Of a stretch of DNA of 64,000 nucleotides, positions 42,805 to 51,553 are shown in pieces; position 1 is the stretch's first letter; the number at the start of each line of letters is the position of its first letter. Position numbers and translations under genes: made by a program. Under the pieces are notes generated by a model, which saw only the letters and a program-made list of their open reading frames with translations, had not been told where the DNA came from and did no database searches. Origin of the DNA: Acidobacteriota bacterium (lineage in GTDB: Bacteria > Acidobacteriota > UBA6911 > RPQK01 > JAJDTT01); contig JAPPLF010000061.1 in NCBI GenBank assembly GCA_028874215.1, positions 62,001 to 126,000 on the forward strand, written 5' to 3'.

Positions 42805-45606
42805 CTATTGGCGTCCGACGTCGATGGCGACCTCCTGAAGCACCGGCGTGCTGCCGCCGTCCGGAGTCGTCAGAATCGCGCGATACTGGAGCCAGCCCTC
42901 TCCCGGGGGCAACCGCAACGCCGTTCCCGATTGCCGGAAATAGCTGGCAGGTCCCTCCGGCCCTCTCCATGGACTCGATTCCAGCGCCGCCTGGGACGAA
43001 GCGCTTCGAACCTGGAATCGGACACCGGTCCCATGGGGGGTCAGGGCCTTCCACCGGAGCCGCCCGGGGCTCTTGCCGGCGGGCGCCTCCAGGGCTGCGG
43101 AGACGTACTCCTCCCGCAGTCTGCGGTCGTAGATGTTCCCCACGTCCCGGAGCCGTCCGAAGTGGGGTCCGAAGGTCTGGAACCAATGCCGGCGATCGTA
43201 GGAGTAGCCGTCCGCGCCTCCCCAATAGATGTTGCTGCCCACCGAATGGTCCCCCCGTTCCAAGTGGTTGAAGACCACCAGATCCAGCCACGAGTCCTGA
43301 TTCATGTCGGCGACGGTCAAGGCGCTGGAGGATTCCGCCGGCAGGCTGGTGCGGCGCGATTCGCTGTAGGAGCCCCCGTCCGCACCCCAGTAGATGAAGG
43401 CGGGCAGGGTCCGCGTGTGGTAGGCGTGGTAGTTGGTCATGACGATGTCCAGATGCCCGTCTCGATTCAAATCCGCCACCGCCTGCTCCAAGGAGTCGAA
43501 GGCCTCGAGCTCGGTGATCCGGTCCGAATGGAAGCCGTCCCTTCCTCCCCAGACCAGAATCGCCTGGCGTGTGGGGCGTCCGAACCGCTCGGGATCCCAA
43601 CCCCCTCCGAAGATCAGATCCAGCCAGCCGTCGCCGTTCAGGTCGGCGATCTCGGGACTGGACGTGGGTTGGATCTTCAGGACCGTATGGTTGTCCTGGC
43701 TGTACCCTGACACGAGGTTCCCCCAAAAGAGATCCACGTGTCCCGAATCCACGTCGGTGAAGATGAGATCCAGGGCCCCATCCTTGTTGAAATCGGCGAC
43801 CCGGCCCGCCTGTCCGATGCGGATTCCCAGCTTCAGGTCGGTTCGGCGCGACGGATCGTAGCCGTTCTTGGCGCCCCAGAGGATTCGAGCCGTCGGAGCC
43901 AGGTCCCGATAGACGCCTCCGACGATGTAGATCAGGTCCAGGTAGCCGTCCCGGTTCAGATCGCCGACGATGACACCGTTGGACGGCTCCATCTCCAGTT
44001 TCGTCTGCAAGCGGAAGCCGTTGGAGCCGCCGCCGAAGATGGAGCCGTCGGGAAAGATGAGATCCACCCAGCCATCCTGGTCCAGGTCGGCCGTGGTCGC
44101 CAACCCCCCCTTGGAGGGAATGATGCTGGCCGCGGCGGGAGAGTAATGGTGCCTGGGGTTGCCCCAGTAGACCACCGAGTCGATGGGGCCTTGGGACCCG
44201 CTGTTCTGGTTGATGAGGGCCAGGTCCTGGTGCCCGTCCAGGTCCATGTCGGCGGCGGCCAGGCTCACGGCGCCGAAGCCCTGGAGCTCACGGCGATAGG
44301 CGGCGTGGAATCCATCGGGACCGTTCCAGTAGAGATAGGAGGCAACGTCGCGGGTCGCGCCGTCGTGATTGTTGGAAAAAGCCAGATCGACCCAACCGTC
44401 TTCGTTGTAGTCGGCCAGCACGGCGTCGGTGGCGGCCAGCGTGGGAAGTTCCTGGCGTCTGTCCGGAGAGTATCCATCCTGTCCTCCCCAGTAGATGTAG
44501 GACGCTTCTCCACTCTCGTTGGGCAGGATCAGGTCGGGTCGTCCGTCCCGGTTCAGGTCCCCGACTCGACTGTCTTTCGCGCCCAGCGACGGGACCTCGA
44601 CCCAGGTCTCGCGGGAGATTCCCTGGCCGGTACCCTTGTGAATCGTCACCCGGTCGTCCTTGTGGGCCAGGATCAGGTCCGGATTCCGGTCGCCGGAAAC
44701 CTCTGCCAAGGTCGCTCCGACGGCGTCTCCTCCCTGCCATTGTTCCCCGGGCGCCTGGAACCCTTCGGGCCCGCCCCGGTACAGGACAAGGCTCTGGTGC
44801 TTCGAATTGTTGTTGGCGAAGAGGAGATCGGAGTAGCCGTCCCGGTTCACGTCCGCCGCCGCCACGTCGGCCGCGCTGGTGGTGGCCAGCACGGCGCGGT
44901 CCTCATTCCGAAAACCCCGGGGCCCGTTCCAGTAGACGTAGGACTCCAGGTGGAGGTCGAACCCAAAACGTTCGCCCCCCTCGATCCCCCGGTTGGAGAA
45001 GGCCAGATCGATCCAGCCGTCCCCGTTGAAGTCGCCCGCCGCCAATCCCCCGGCCAGAAGCGTGGGAAGCTCGGTGCGACGGCCCCGTTGGTAGCCGTCC
45101 GGGCTGCCCCAATAGATGAGGGCCATCATGTGAACCGAGTAGTTGTGAATGAAGTTGCAGAAGACCAGCTCCGGATAGCCGTCGTGATTCAGGTCCACCA
45201 CCAGGGAACGGCCGCCTCCGTCACTGGGCAAACGGGTGACTCCCCGGTCGCGAATCCGGATCTGCCTCAACAGCCGGGCCAGCGGCTGATGGCCGGGCAA
45301 CGGAGGCAGTATCGATTCCGGTCCCCCCTTCCTGCCCCAATAGACCAGGGCGTCGGTGTTTTCCAAGGGGTTGTGGTCCTGGATCACCAGGAGGTCCAGG
45401 TAGCCGTCGTTGTTCAGGTCCCAACGGTAGGTCATCTCCAGTTGTCCCGAACGGGCGATGTAGAGATTGGTCCCGCCGTCGGCGATCCGCCCGGAGGCGA
45501 AGTCCTCGAAGCTGGAGTGGGTGATCCAACTCTCGTAGTCGTCCCGGCCCAGAGCCGGTCCGGCCAGCGCCGTCAGGAACACCACTACCGTCAGCGATTT
45601 GTGCAT
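42805..45606 (-). CDS. FG-GAP/VCBS-repeat secreted beta-propeller protein
   Basis: 933 aa with a signal peptide (ALAGPALGRDD). I count 13 calcium-binding loops of the D-x-N-x-D-G-x-x-D form, for example DLNNDGYLDLL, DFNGDGWIDLAF, DVNRDGYSDLLF, DYNEDGWVDLAF, DLNRDGYLDLIY and DMNQDSWLDLVV, each followed by a 'YWGG..G' strand. This implies two seven-bladed propellers. A C-terminal 100-residue beta-domain follows. Such proteins are surface adhesins or ligand-binding partners of outer-membrane systems. GGAG lies 7 nt before the ATG at 45606. Confidence 0.9.
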   Translation of the reverse strand: MHKSLTVVVFLTALAGPALGRDDYESWITHSSFEDFASGRIADGGTNLYIARSGQLEMTYRWDLNNDGYLDLLVIQDHNPLENTDALVYWGRKGGPESILPPLPGHQPLARLLRQIRIRDRGVTRLPSDGGGRSLVVDLNHDGYPELVFCNFIHNYSVHMMALIYWGSPDGYQRGRRTELPTLLAGGLAAGDFNGDGWIDLAFSNRGIEGGERFGFDLHLESYVYWNGPRGFRNEDRAVLATTSAADVAAADVNRDGYSDLLFANNNSKHQSLVLYRGGPEGFQAPGEQWQGGDAVGATLAEVSGDRNPDLILAHKDDRVTIHKGTGQGISRETWVEVPSLGAKDSRVGDLNRDGRPDLILPNESGEASYIYWGGQDGYSPDRRQELPTLAATDAVLADYNEDGWVDLAFSNNHDGATRDVASYLYWNGPDGFHAAYRRELQGFGAVSLAAADMDLDGHQDLALINQNSGSQGPIDSVVYWGNPRHHYSPAAASIIPSKGGLATTADLDQDGWVDLIFPDGSIFGGGSNGFRLQTKLEMEPSNGVIVGDLNRDGYLDLIYIVGGVYRDLAPTARILWGAKNGYDPSRRTDLKLGIRIGQAGRVADFNKDGALDLIFTDVDSGHVDLFWGNLVSGYSQDNHTVLKIQPTSSPEIADLNGDGWLDLIFGGGWDPERFGRPTRQAILVWGGRDGFHSDRITELEAFDSLEQAVADLNRDGHLDIVMTNYHAYHTRTLPAFIYWGADGGSYSESRRTSLPAESSSALTVADMNQDSWLDLVVFNHLERGDHSVGSNIYWGGADGYSYDRRHWFQTFGPHFGRLRDVGNIYDRRLREEYVSAALEAPAGKSPGRLRWKALTPHGTGVRFQVRSASSQAALESSPWRGPEGPASYFRQSGTALRLPPGEGWLQYRAILTTPDGGSTPVLQEVAIDVGRQ

Positions 45607-45650
45607 TTCACGACTCCATCGATGTTGCGGTCAGGACAGCGGAGTCTATC

Positions 45651-45814
45651 AGCCTGTACGACGCAGGGGCACCCCCTGTGAGTCAGGACTTTCCCGATTC
45701 ATTTGTTCGGAGAACCAGCAGGGGTACCCCTTCTGAGTGCCCTCTTCGTTTCAAACCGGTTCATGCCGCCGGGAAGAGGGCGACCACACGTCGCCCCTAC
45801 GGAAGTCAGTTGAT
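45651..45814. repeat. Cluster of short palindromes upstream of the HPF-like gene
   Basis: Three hairpins follow one another: CAGGGGCACCCCCTG near 45653, CAGGGGTACCCCTTCTG near 45720, and GGGCGACCACACGTCGCCC near 45778-45796 (7-bp stem). The first two are direct repeats of a 21-bp unit sharing GCAGGGG, an ACCCC arm and TGAGT. The third is of the same build as the hairpin near 56621. The rest of the 45607-45852 spacer is the promoter of the next gene. Confidence 0.6.
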
Positions 45815-45839
45815 GCTCGTCGAGCGTTGCTAGTATAAT
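45810..45839 (+). promoter_or_regulatory. Predicted promoter of the HPF-like gene
   Basis: TTGATG (45810-45815) and a perfect TATAAT (45834-45839) with an 18-nt spacer. Transcription would start near 45846, about 7 nt before the ATG at 45853. No Shine-Dalgarno sequence fits in between, so the message would be nearly leaderless. Confidence 0.55.
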
Positions 45840-45852
45840 TTTTTTGGATATC

Positions 45853-46158
45853 ATGAAGATCGAGGTTCAAGGCCGCCGACTGCGGCTGGATCCCAGCCTA
45901 CAGAGTCTGATCGGCAGACAGAGCGCCAAGGTCCGCAAGCTTCTGCCCAGCTTCAAGCCTCACGATCTGGATCTGCGAGTCGTGGTCGAGATGCTGCCTC
46001 GGGGACGGCAGTGTGAAACGGTGCTGGTATTGATGGTTCCGCAGACGGCCATCCGGGTCCGGGAAACCGCCAACAACCCTGCCACCAGCATCACCCATGC
46101 GTTTCACGAGTTGGTGCGGCGGGTTCAGAAATTCAAGAGCCGGCTGGCGGCGCGTTAA
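45853..46158 (+). CDS. Short HPF/RaiA-like ribosome-associated protein
   Basis: 101 aa. The pattern VQGRRLRLDPSLQSLIGRQSAKVRKLL, LRVVVEMLPRG, and the late helix ITHAFHELVRRVQKFKSRL follows the beta-alpha-beta-beta-beta-alpha plan of the HPF/RaiA (S30EA) domain. It lacks the C-terminal dimerisation domain of long HPF. The usual 'DMYAAID' segment is here NPATSIT, so ribosome binding is uncertain. Start at ATG 45853, since the upstream TTG at 45844 lies in the promoter. Confidence 0.65.
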   Translation: MKIEVQGRRLRLDPSLQSLIGRQSAKVRKLLPSFKPHDLDLRVVVEMLPRGRQCETVLVLMVPQTAIRVRETANNPATSITHAFHELVRRVQKFKSRLAAR

Positions 46159-46212
46159 CGGCGGACAGATCACCTCCGTTCCACATTGGCCCCCGCATCC
46201 CGTCACGGTCCG

Positions 46213-46974
46213 TCACGGTTTGCGCACCTGATCGGCTGGAAGCCGGTCTCCTTGCCGCTCGTACCATTCCACTTGGCTGAAGATGCCTCTCAGGATCCGG
46301 ACGTCCCGTTCGGACAGGTCCGCTCGCCCCAGGAACCGGCGAATGGCCTTCATGACGTGGTCCGGATTCGACGAGCTCAGGAAGCCGATACGGATCAGCA
46401 CCCGCTCCATGTGACGGAACATTCGCTCCCGTTGGCCGTGGGTGACGAGGTCGGGTTGGACGTCGCGATCCGCTTCCCCGCAGGTGTTGATCTCGTACGC
46501 GAGGACCATGACGGCCTGAGCCAGGTTCAACACCGGGAAAGCGTCGTTGGAAGGCACCGTCACCAGGTACCGGCAGCGGGAGAGCTGAAGGTCGGTGAGT
46601 CCCCGGTTCTCGGGACCGAAGAGAAGCGCCACCTCCTGGGTTCGGGCATGCCGCTTCAGAAGCGGGGCGATCCGGCGCGGCGTGTAGACCGGCTGATGGG
46701 TTCTTCTCTCCCGGCCGGAGGTGGTGCCCACCAGAACCTGAACTCCCGCCACCGATTCATCGAACGAGGTGTGCACCTGGATCGGGTCCATCCGATCCAG
46801 GGCTCCCGAGGCCATCATCCTGGCCTCCTCCCCCCACTCCGCCACCGGGCGGACCAGCTTGAGGCGGCAAAGGCCCATGTTGACCATGGCGCGGGCCGCC
46901 GAACCGATGTTGCCGGGGTTTCGGGTTCCGACCAGGACGACCGACAGGCGCCGGGCCAACTCGGTTTCGATCAT
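46213..46974 (-). CDS. TrmJ-like SPOUT RNA methyltransferase
   Basis: 253 aa. SPOUT-class SAM-dependent 2'-O-methyltransferase of the TrmH/TrmJ group acting on tRNA (or rRNA). Motif 1 is LVGTRNPGNIGSAARAM, motif 2 FGPENRGLTDLQL and motif 3 LNLAQAVMVLAYE, forming the trefoil knot. The C-terminal 80 residues form a helical extension as in TrmJ. The ATG at 46974 has GGAG five bases upstream. Confidence 0.92.
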   Translation of the reverse strand: MIETELARRLSVVLVGTRNPGNIGSAARAMVNMGLCRLKLVRPVAEWGEEARMMASGALDRMDPIQVHTSFDESVAGVQVLVGTTSGRERRTHQPVYTPRRIAPLLKRHARTQEVALLFGPENRGLTDLQLSRCRYLVTVPSNDAFPVLNLAQAVMVLAYEINTCGEADRDVQPDLVTHGQRERMFRHMERVLIRIGFLSSSNPDHVMKAIRRFLGRADLSERDVRILRGIFSQVEWYERQGDRLPADQVRKP

Positions 46975-47049
46975 GGCGTCTCCGGCGGGAAATGCGGGCA
47001 GGCTCCTTGCCGGAACGAGCATCCGGCCCATCGGCGAAACCGGAGCGGG

Positions 47050-48336
47050 CTACTCCGGCCCCTTCGCCATCTCCATCTTCATCAGGGCCAGTCCGGTCAA
47101 CAGCTTGGGATAGAAGTCGGTGGATTTCTGAGGCATTTTCTGGCCCAGATCGGAGATTTCCCTCACCTGTCCCAAGCGAGTCGCGTTCAACAGGAATCCG
47201 GCCTGAAGCTCGCCCTTTCGGACCTTTGCCGTCAGCTCCCCGGGATCCCGGAAATATTCGACGTAGTTCTGGCTGGAGAGTTCCTCGGCGCCGATCCCCA
47301 GAAGCGGGTCGAGAATGCCCTCGTGAAGAATGTTCACGTCCAATGAACGAGCCGGTCCCTGGATGCCCGGCATGAAGGACGGGTCGGAAGCGGAACGCTC
47401 CCGGAGCCGCAGCAGAAAGGCCTGGTCCGACCCATTGAGGACAAGACCCGCCCGGTGGCCTTGACCCTCCAGGAGCGTGGCCGGATCTTCCGCGGAGGAA
47501 ACGCTGTCCACCTGGAAGAACGGCTCCAGACCGGCCCGGAGGCGGCCGATCCGGGATTCGTCCACGTTCTTGATTCCGCGATGCGTCGCCAGGACCTTGA
47601 GTCCGGGACTCTCCATGTTGAAGAGCCCGATCATCCGTTTGTCGAAGCTCTCCGGACCCGAGGTTCGCCAGCCTTGGGCGAGACACTCGTTGCGGTATTC
47701 GACCGAGGTCTGGAAACGGTGATGACCGTCGGCGATGTAGAGGCGGTGCCTCATGAGCGCGGCGGCCATGTCCGTTTGGAGGTCCGACTGGGTGAGCTGC
47801 CACAACTCGTGCCGCACCCCGTACTCGTCCCGGACCTGGATCACGGGTTCCGTGGACTCGGTGAATCGGGCGAGCAACCGGTCCACGGACAGTTCAGGGT
47901 CCGAATAGAGCATGAAGATGAGCCCCTCGTTGGCCTCGGTGTGGCGAATCAGGTTGAGACGGTCCTCAAGTGGCCCGCGAAGCACCCTTTCGTGTCCGCG
48001 GACGGCCAGGTCCGCCTCGTCCAGAGAGATCAGGCCGATGAAACCCAACCGGGCGTGGGATTGCCCCTGGATCTCGAAGACCTGCCGGTAGGGGTAGAAC
48101 GACGGGGCCCCGTCGCGCAGCATGACCCCCGATTCGATCCAATCGGCGAGATTTCGCGCCGCGTCGGCGTAGTCCCGATTCTTGATGACCCGGGCGATGT
48201 TCCGGGGGTCCTTCCGGAGGTAGCGCCGGAGCATGCCGGGAGTGATCTTGTCGTAGGGCTGGGTGACAACATCGTCCAATCGCGGGACCAGACGGGAGTC
48301 GTAGCGGTAGCCTCGAAAGGGAAATAGTCTTGCCAT
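47050..48336 (-). CDS. DUF1015 family protein
   Basis: 428 aa, normal length for DUF1015. It opens MARLFPFRGYRYDSRLV, the near-invariant family start, followed by VVTQPYDKITP. The most conserved motif, YIADGHHRFQTS, is in the middle. The family is believed to include kinases or enzymes near the serine pathway, but its function is unsettled. The start has no ribosome site but lies 6 nt from a TAGAAT box. Confidence 0.93.
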   Translation of the reverse strand: MARLFPFRGYRYDSRLVPRLDDVVTQPYDKITPGMLRRYLRKDPRNIARVIKNRDYADAARNLADWIESGVMLRDGAPSFYPYRQVFEIQGQSHARLGFIGLISLDEADLAVRGHERVLRGPLEDRLNLIRHTEANEGLIFMLYSDPELSVDRLLARFTESTEPVIQVRDEYGVRHELWQLTQSDLQTDMAAALMRHRLYIADGHHRFQTSVEYRNECLAQGWRTSGPESFDKRMIGLFNMESPGLKVLATHRGIKNVDESRIGRLRAGLEPFFQVDSVSSAEDPATLLEGQGHRAGLVLNGSDQAFLLRLRERSASDPSFMPGIQGPARSLDVNILHEGILDPLLGIGAEELSSQNYVEYFRDPGELTAKVRKGELQAGFLLNATRLGQVREISDLGQKMPQKSTDFYPKLLTGLALMKMEMAKGPE

Positions 48337-48342
48337 GGCGCA

Positions 48343-48348
48343 ATTCTA
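48343..48348 (-). promoter_or_regulatory. -10 box adjacent to the DUF1015 start codon
   Basis: TAGAAT on the minus strand (48348-48343) ends 6 nt before the ATG at 48336. A start at +1 = A of the ATG is possible. No clear -35 is visible within 15-19 nt. Confidence 0.4.
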
Positions 48349-48425
48349 TCAGTCCGGCGTGAATCTGAGGTGGATTGGGCTGCAGTCTTGGATCGGGACT
48401 CGGGTGGAAACTCGCTCCTGGCCTG

Positions 48426-49202
48426 CTACACCTTCTGAGCGTCCAGACTTGCCTTGTAGAGCCCCGTCCGGGCGTCGTGTCCGCGCACATCGACGACTTC
48501 GCACATCTCCATGATCCGGGAGTAGAGCGGAGCGCCGATCCTCTCGGCCAGGTTCTGCTCCCTTGCCAGGTTTTCGGGGTAGCCCCCGCCGGTCGACTTC
48601 AAGGGCAGGTTGGTGGTGAGCACGATTTGCTTCCGGCGAGTGTACCGGTAGTTCAGAATCGTCCGGATGGTCTCCGCGACCCACTCCGTCGGCCGGCCGG
48701 CACCCAGATCATCCCAGACCAGAAGGTCCGCGGAATAGAGAGGACGCAGCACTTCCCGCTCGGTTTCGGGGGAGTCCGGCCCGTACGAATACTGGAGCCT
48801 GCGGAGAAGTTCGGTTTCGTCCACGAACCGGGCGCTGACATGCTTCTCCAGGACCAGGTGCTTGAGGACGGCGACGGCCAAGTGCGTCTTGCCGACGCCG
48901 CAAGGCCCGCTGAAGAGGAGTCCCCGGTGAACCTGCGGGTAGTTTTCCGCGAATCGGATGGAACTCGTGAGCGCCTCCAGTTGGGTGGAAAATTTCGGAT
49001 CCGGATGGTAGGCGCGAAAATCCTTGGAAATATAGCGATCGGGGATGCTCGCCCGCCGAAGCAATTGAGCCCGGCGATCCTCAGATCCGCAGGTGGGGCA
49101 GGAAACCACGGTCTCGGTCCCGTCTCTCTCCACCAGGGACCAGCCCGAGCCCCGGCAATCGGGACATTCCGAGTCCCATGTCCTCAATTCTTCGGTCTCC
49201 AA
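48426..49202 (-). CDS. DnaC/IstB-like AAA+ ATPase with N-terminal zinc ribbon
   Basis: 258 aa. Residues 13-45 hold two cysteine pairs (CPDC and CPTC) forming a zinc ribbon, then a DnaC-type AAA+ core: Walker A SGPCGVGKTHL, Walker B LLVWDDLGAG, sensor 1 VLTTNLPL, arginine finger near GAPLYSRIMEM. This layout matches DnaI/DnaC helicase loaders rather than the IstB of insertion sequences, and no transposase is nearby. The start TTG at 49202 overlaps the end of the adenosyltransferase gene by 19 bp. Confidence 0.87.
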   Translation of the reverse strand: METEELRTWDSECPDCRGSGWSLVERDGTETVVSCPTCGSEDRRAQLLRRASIPDRYISKDFRAYHPDPKFSTQLEALTSSIRFAENYPQVHRGLLFSGPCGVGKTHLAVAVLKHLVLEKHVSARFVDETELLRRLQYSYGPDSPETEREVLRPLYSADLLVWDDLGAGRPTEWVAETIRTILNYRYTRRKQIVLTTNLPLKSTGGGYPENLAREQNLAERIGAPLYSRIMEMCEVVDVRGHDARTGLYKASLDAQKV

Positions 49203-49729
49203 GGAGTTTCTTCCGCGCCGGCCTGGAAATTCTCGTAGCGCGCCAGCACGAAGAGCAGATCCGACAACCGGTTCAGGTATACCAGAAGGTGTTCGTTGAC
49301 GTCCGGTTCAGTCCGCATCAGGCGAACCAGCAGGCGTTCTCCCCTGCGGCAGACCGATCGGGCCAGATGGATGACGGAGGCTGCGGTGGAACCGCCGGGG
49401 AGCACGAAATTCCTCAAGGGCGGCAGCTTCCCGTCCAGTTCATCGATCAGCGATTCCAGCCGCCTCCAGTCATCCTCGTCCAGGCGGCGAACCCGGCGGC
49501 GGCGGCCCACCGTGGCGAGGTCCGCGCCGGCCTCGAAGAGTTCAGACTGCAAGGCGGTCAGAATCTCGGAGACTTCGGGGCAGCGAGTCTGTGCCCCACC
49601 CCAACCCAACAGGGAGTTGAGTTCATCCAGAGTGCCGTAGGCTTCCACCCGCCTGGCGTCCTTGCCGACCCTTTCACCACTGAACAGGGACGTCTGTCCG
49701 CCATCTCCTCTGCCCGTGTAGATCTTCAT
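49184..49729 (-). CDS. cobO/pduO-type: Cob(I)alamin adenosyltransferase, PduO type
   Basis: 181 aa. Transfers the adenosyl group of ATP to cob(I)alamin to make adenosylcobalamin. The ATP-binding N-terminus KIYTGRGDGGQTSLFSGERV is characteristic, followed by RRVEAYGTLDELNSLLG and the C-terminal helix VNEHLLVYLNRLSDLLFVLARYEN. The ATG at 49729 starts directly at the conserved sequence. It lies in a minus-strand run behind the glutaredoxin-like gene (22 bp). No B12-dependent mutase or riboswitch is in view. Confidence 0.94.
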   Translation of the reverse strand: MKIYTGRGDGGQTSLFSGERVGKDARRVEAYGTLDELNSLLGWGGAQTRCPEVSEILTALQSELFEAGADLATVGRRRRVRRLDEDDWRRLESLIDELDGKLPPLRNFVLPGGSTAASVIHLARSVCRRGERLLVRLMRTEPDVNEHLLVYLNRLSDLLFVLARYENFQAGAEETPWRPKN

Positions 49730-49751
49730 GACGATGGGGCGTCCGGCTCCA

Positions 49752-50018
49752 TCACGCCGGTCTTCGGATCTTGAGCCTCCCCCGAAGGATTTCCCGCATG
49801 GCGTGCTTGTCGACCCGGTGCCTGAAGATTTCCCGTCCCTCCATTTCACCGACCGGAATGTCTTGTCCGTACACGCCGAGGAGATGCGGCGAAGCGTCGA
49901 TGTCGACGAGGCGCACGCGGAACTTGAACTCCTTCTGAAGTTCCTGCAATACTGTCAGCGCCGTCTTGCAGAGGTGGCAGCCCTTACGCGTGTAGAATCT
50001 GATTTGCACAGGGTCCAT
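49752..50018 (-). CDS. Glutaredoxin-like thioredoxin-fold protein
   Basis: 88 aa, close in size to the small DUF836-type glutaredoxin-like family. The active site is GCHLC (C-x-x-C), followed by KTALTVLQELQKE, LVDIDASPHLLGVYGQDIPVGEM, where the cis-Pro of thioredoxin folds is IPV. Likely a disulfide or redox helper in the cytoplasm. The ATG at 50018 is preferred; a TTG at 50045 is possible. Confidence 0.85.
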   Translation of the reverse strand: MDPVQIRFYTRKGCHLCKTALTVLQELQKEFKFRVRLVDIDASPHLLGVYGQDIPVGEMEGREIFRHRVDKHAMREILRGRLKIRRPA

Positions 50019-50253
50019 GCCAAGGGCGGACGCCCTTTTTTCCAAGGTGTTTCAAAGGCTCACTGACATCGTTCCCGTCGGCTTCCGGGCTCCCGGCCCG
50101 ATTTCGATTCTCGGCGGGTCGACGAGCTGAACCGAATCAGGATGCTCCGGACGGGGCCAATGTAACCGCCGGCTGCTTCCAACTCAACTGGATTGATCTC
50201 ACGGACCGCTTGAGTCGCCGATACCGGCCCGAATTTTCGGCAGGAGTGCAACG

Positions 50254-50691
50254 ATGAGAAAATACCGCCAGCACGGCTATGACGACAACCGGGGACGGCG
50301 CGAAAGACCGCGAAGGTCGTCCGGTCGGCGCCCGTTCGGTCCACGCTCATCCCGCGGGGGACCCCGATCTCCCCGCATGACCAAGTTTCACCAGGTGATT
50401 CGGTGTTCCATCTGTGGAGTGACCCTCCCCCCCTCGTTCTCGGAAGTGGGCACAACCAGCCAGTGCCCCAAGTGCGCCACCGACCTGCACACCTGCAAGA
50501 ACTGCGTCTATTTCGATCCCGGCGCCCGCTTCGAATGCTCTGAGCCGATCCCTCAGCGGATCGGCAACAAGAACGACCGCAACGACTGCCGGTTCTTCGA
50601 GATTCAAACGGCAGTGGAGAAGGCCACGACTTCGGTCCGGGAGCGGCCGTTGGAGCCTCGGGAGATGTTCGAAAGACTGTTCCGGAAATGA
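50254..50691 (+). CDS. Zinc-ribbon protein with basic N-terminus
   Basis: 145 aa. The first 40 residues are very rich in Arg, Gly and Pro and probably disordered or nucleic-acid binding. Then come cysteine pairs CSICGVTLPP and CPKCATDLHTC, plus NCVYFDPGARFEC and DRNDCRFF, enough for two zinc sites. AGGAG precedes the ATG at 50254. Its stop overlaps the start of etfB (ATGA), so they are translationally coupled. Function unknown; the coupling suggests a regulator or partner of the flavoprotein. Confidence 0.78.
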   Translation: MRKYRQHGYDDNRGRRERPRRSSGRRPFGPRSSRGGPRSPRMTKFHQVIRCSICGVTLPPSFSEVGTTSQCPKCATDLHTCKNCVYFDPGARFECSEPIPQRIGNKNDRNDCRFFEIQTAVEKATTSVRERPLEPREMFERLFRK

Positions 50692-51470
50692 AGGTCTTCG
50701 CCTGCCTCAAGGAAACTCCGAGCCGGGATACCCGATACGAGCTGTCGTCCGATTCCTCCTGGATCGGGAACGCGGAAGTCACCCACGAGATCAGCGAGTG
50801 CGACGAGTACGCGCTCGAAGAAGCTCTGAAGCTCAAGGAGCGGCACCGGGGAGAGGTGGTCCTGCTGACGGCCGGACGGGCCGAAGCGGAGAAATCGATG
50901 CGCAAGGGTCTGGCCATGGGAGCCGATCGAGGCGTCCTGATACTGGACCGGGAACGTGAGCTTTCGAGTCCCCACCGGGTCGCCGCGGCTCTGGAGAAGG
51001 TTCTGCGGGACCAGGACTACGACCTGATCCTTGCCGGGACCCAATCGGACGACTACGGCTACGCCCAGACCGGGCCCATCCTGGCCCACCTTCTGGGCCT
51101 TCCCCACGCCACCATCGTCATGCAGATCCAGGTCCAGGAGGATCGGCGTAGCGTCAGGGCCCTCCGGGAGATGGAAAGCGGATGGTTCGAGTGGGTCGAG
51201 ATTCCCCTCCCTGCCGTCTTGACCGTCCAGGCCGGAATCTCTCAGATCCGCTATGCGACCTTGCGGGGAATCATGCAGGCCAGGCGCAAGGAAATCCGGA
51301 AGATCGAGTTGGGCGGGCTGGGGTTGGACCTTTCTTCCCTGCCTCACTTGGAGATCGAACGCCTCTATTTCCCGGAGCAGACCAGCAAGGCGGAGATGAT
51401 CGAGGGCACGCCGGATGAAATCGCCTCCACGCTGGTGGACAGGCTCAGGCGAGAGGCAAAGGTCCTGTAG
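50688..51470 (+). CDS. etfB: Electron transfer flavoprotein, beta subunit
   Basis: 260 aa. Small ETF subunit binding AMP. Typical segments are NEYDEYALEEAL-like CDEYALEEALKLKE, LTAGRAEAEKSMRKGLAMGADRGVLI, and AGTQSDDYGYAQTGPILAHLLG. The C-terminal arm SLPHLEIERLYFPEQ reaches into the alpha subunit. Starts within the ATGA overlap with the zinc-ribbon gene. It takes electrons from acyl-CoA dehydrogenases, one of which is at 62773-63951. Confidence 0.94.
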   Translation: MKVFACLKETPSRDTRYELSSDSSWIGNAEVTHEISECDEYALEEALKLKERHRGEVVLLTAGRAEAEKSMRKGLAMGADRGVLILDRERELSSPHRVAAALEKVLRDQDYDLILAGTQSDDYGYAQTGPILAHLLGLPHATIVMQIQVQEDRRSVRALREMESGWFEWVEIPLPAVLTVQAGISQIRYATLRGIMQARRKEIRKIELGGLGLDLSSLPHLEIERLYFPEQTSKAEMIEGTPDEIASTLVDRLRREAKVL

Positions 51471-51553
51471 GAGGGGGGACAGTCTTGTCCCCCCTCCCCG
51501 GCGCATACAAGCGTCAGAGGTTCTGCAACGCCCAGACGATCAGAGGAGAAACC

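Noticed and set aside
40743-45681. Long frames opposite the unknown secreted protein and the FG-GAP protein
   Set aside because: Antisense shadows. The plus/minus partners carry signal peptides, ribosome sites and clear repeats.
46200-46219. Direct repeat CCGTCACGGT as an operator or repeat family
   Set aside because: Only two short tandem units, overlapping the stop of the methyltransferase gene. No related copies were clear.
48426-49202. IstB-type ATPase as a sign of an IS21 insertion sequence
   Set aside because: No IstA transposase, no terminal repeats, and the zinc ribbon plus operon setting fit a helicase-loader-like protein.
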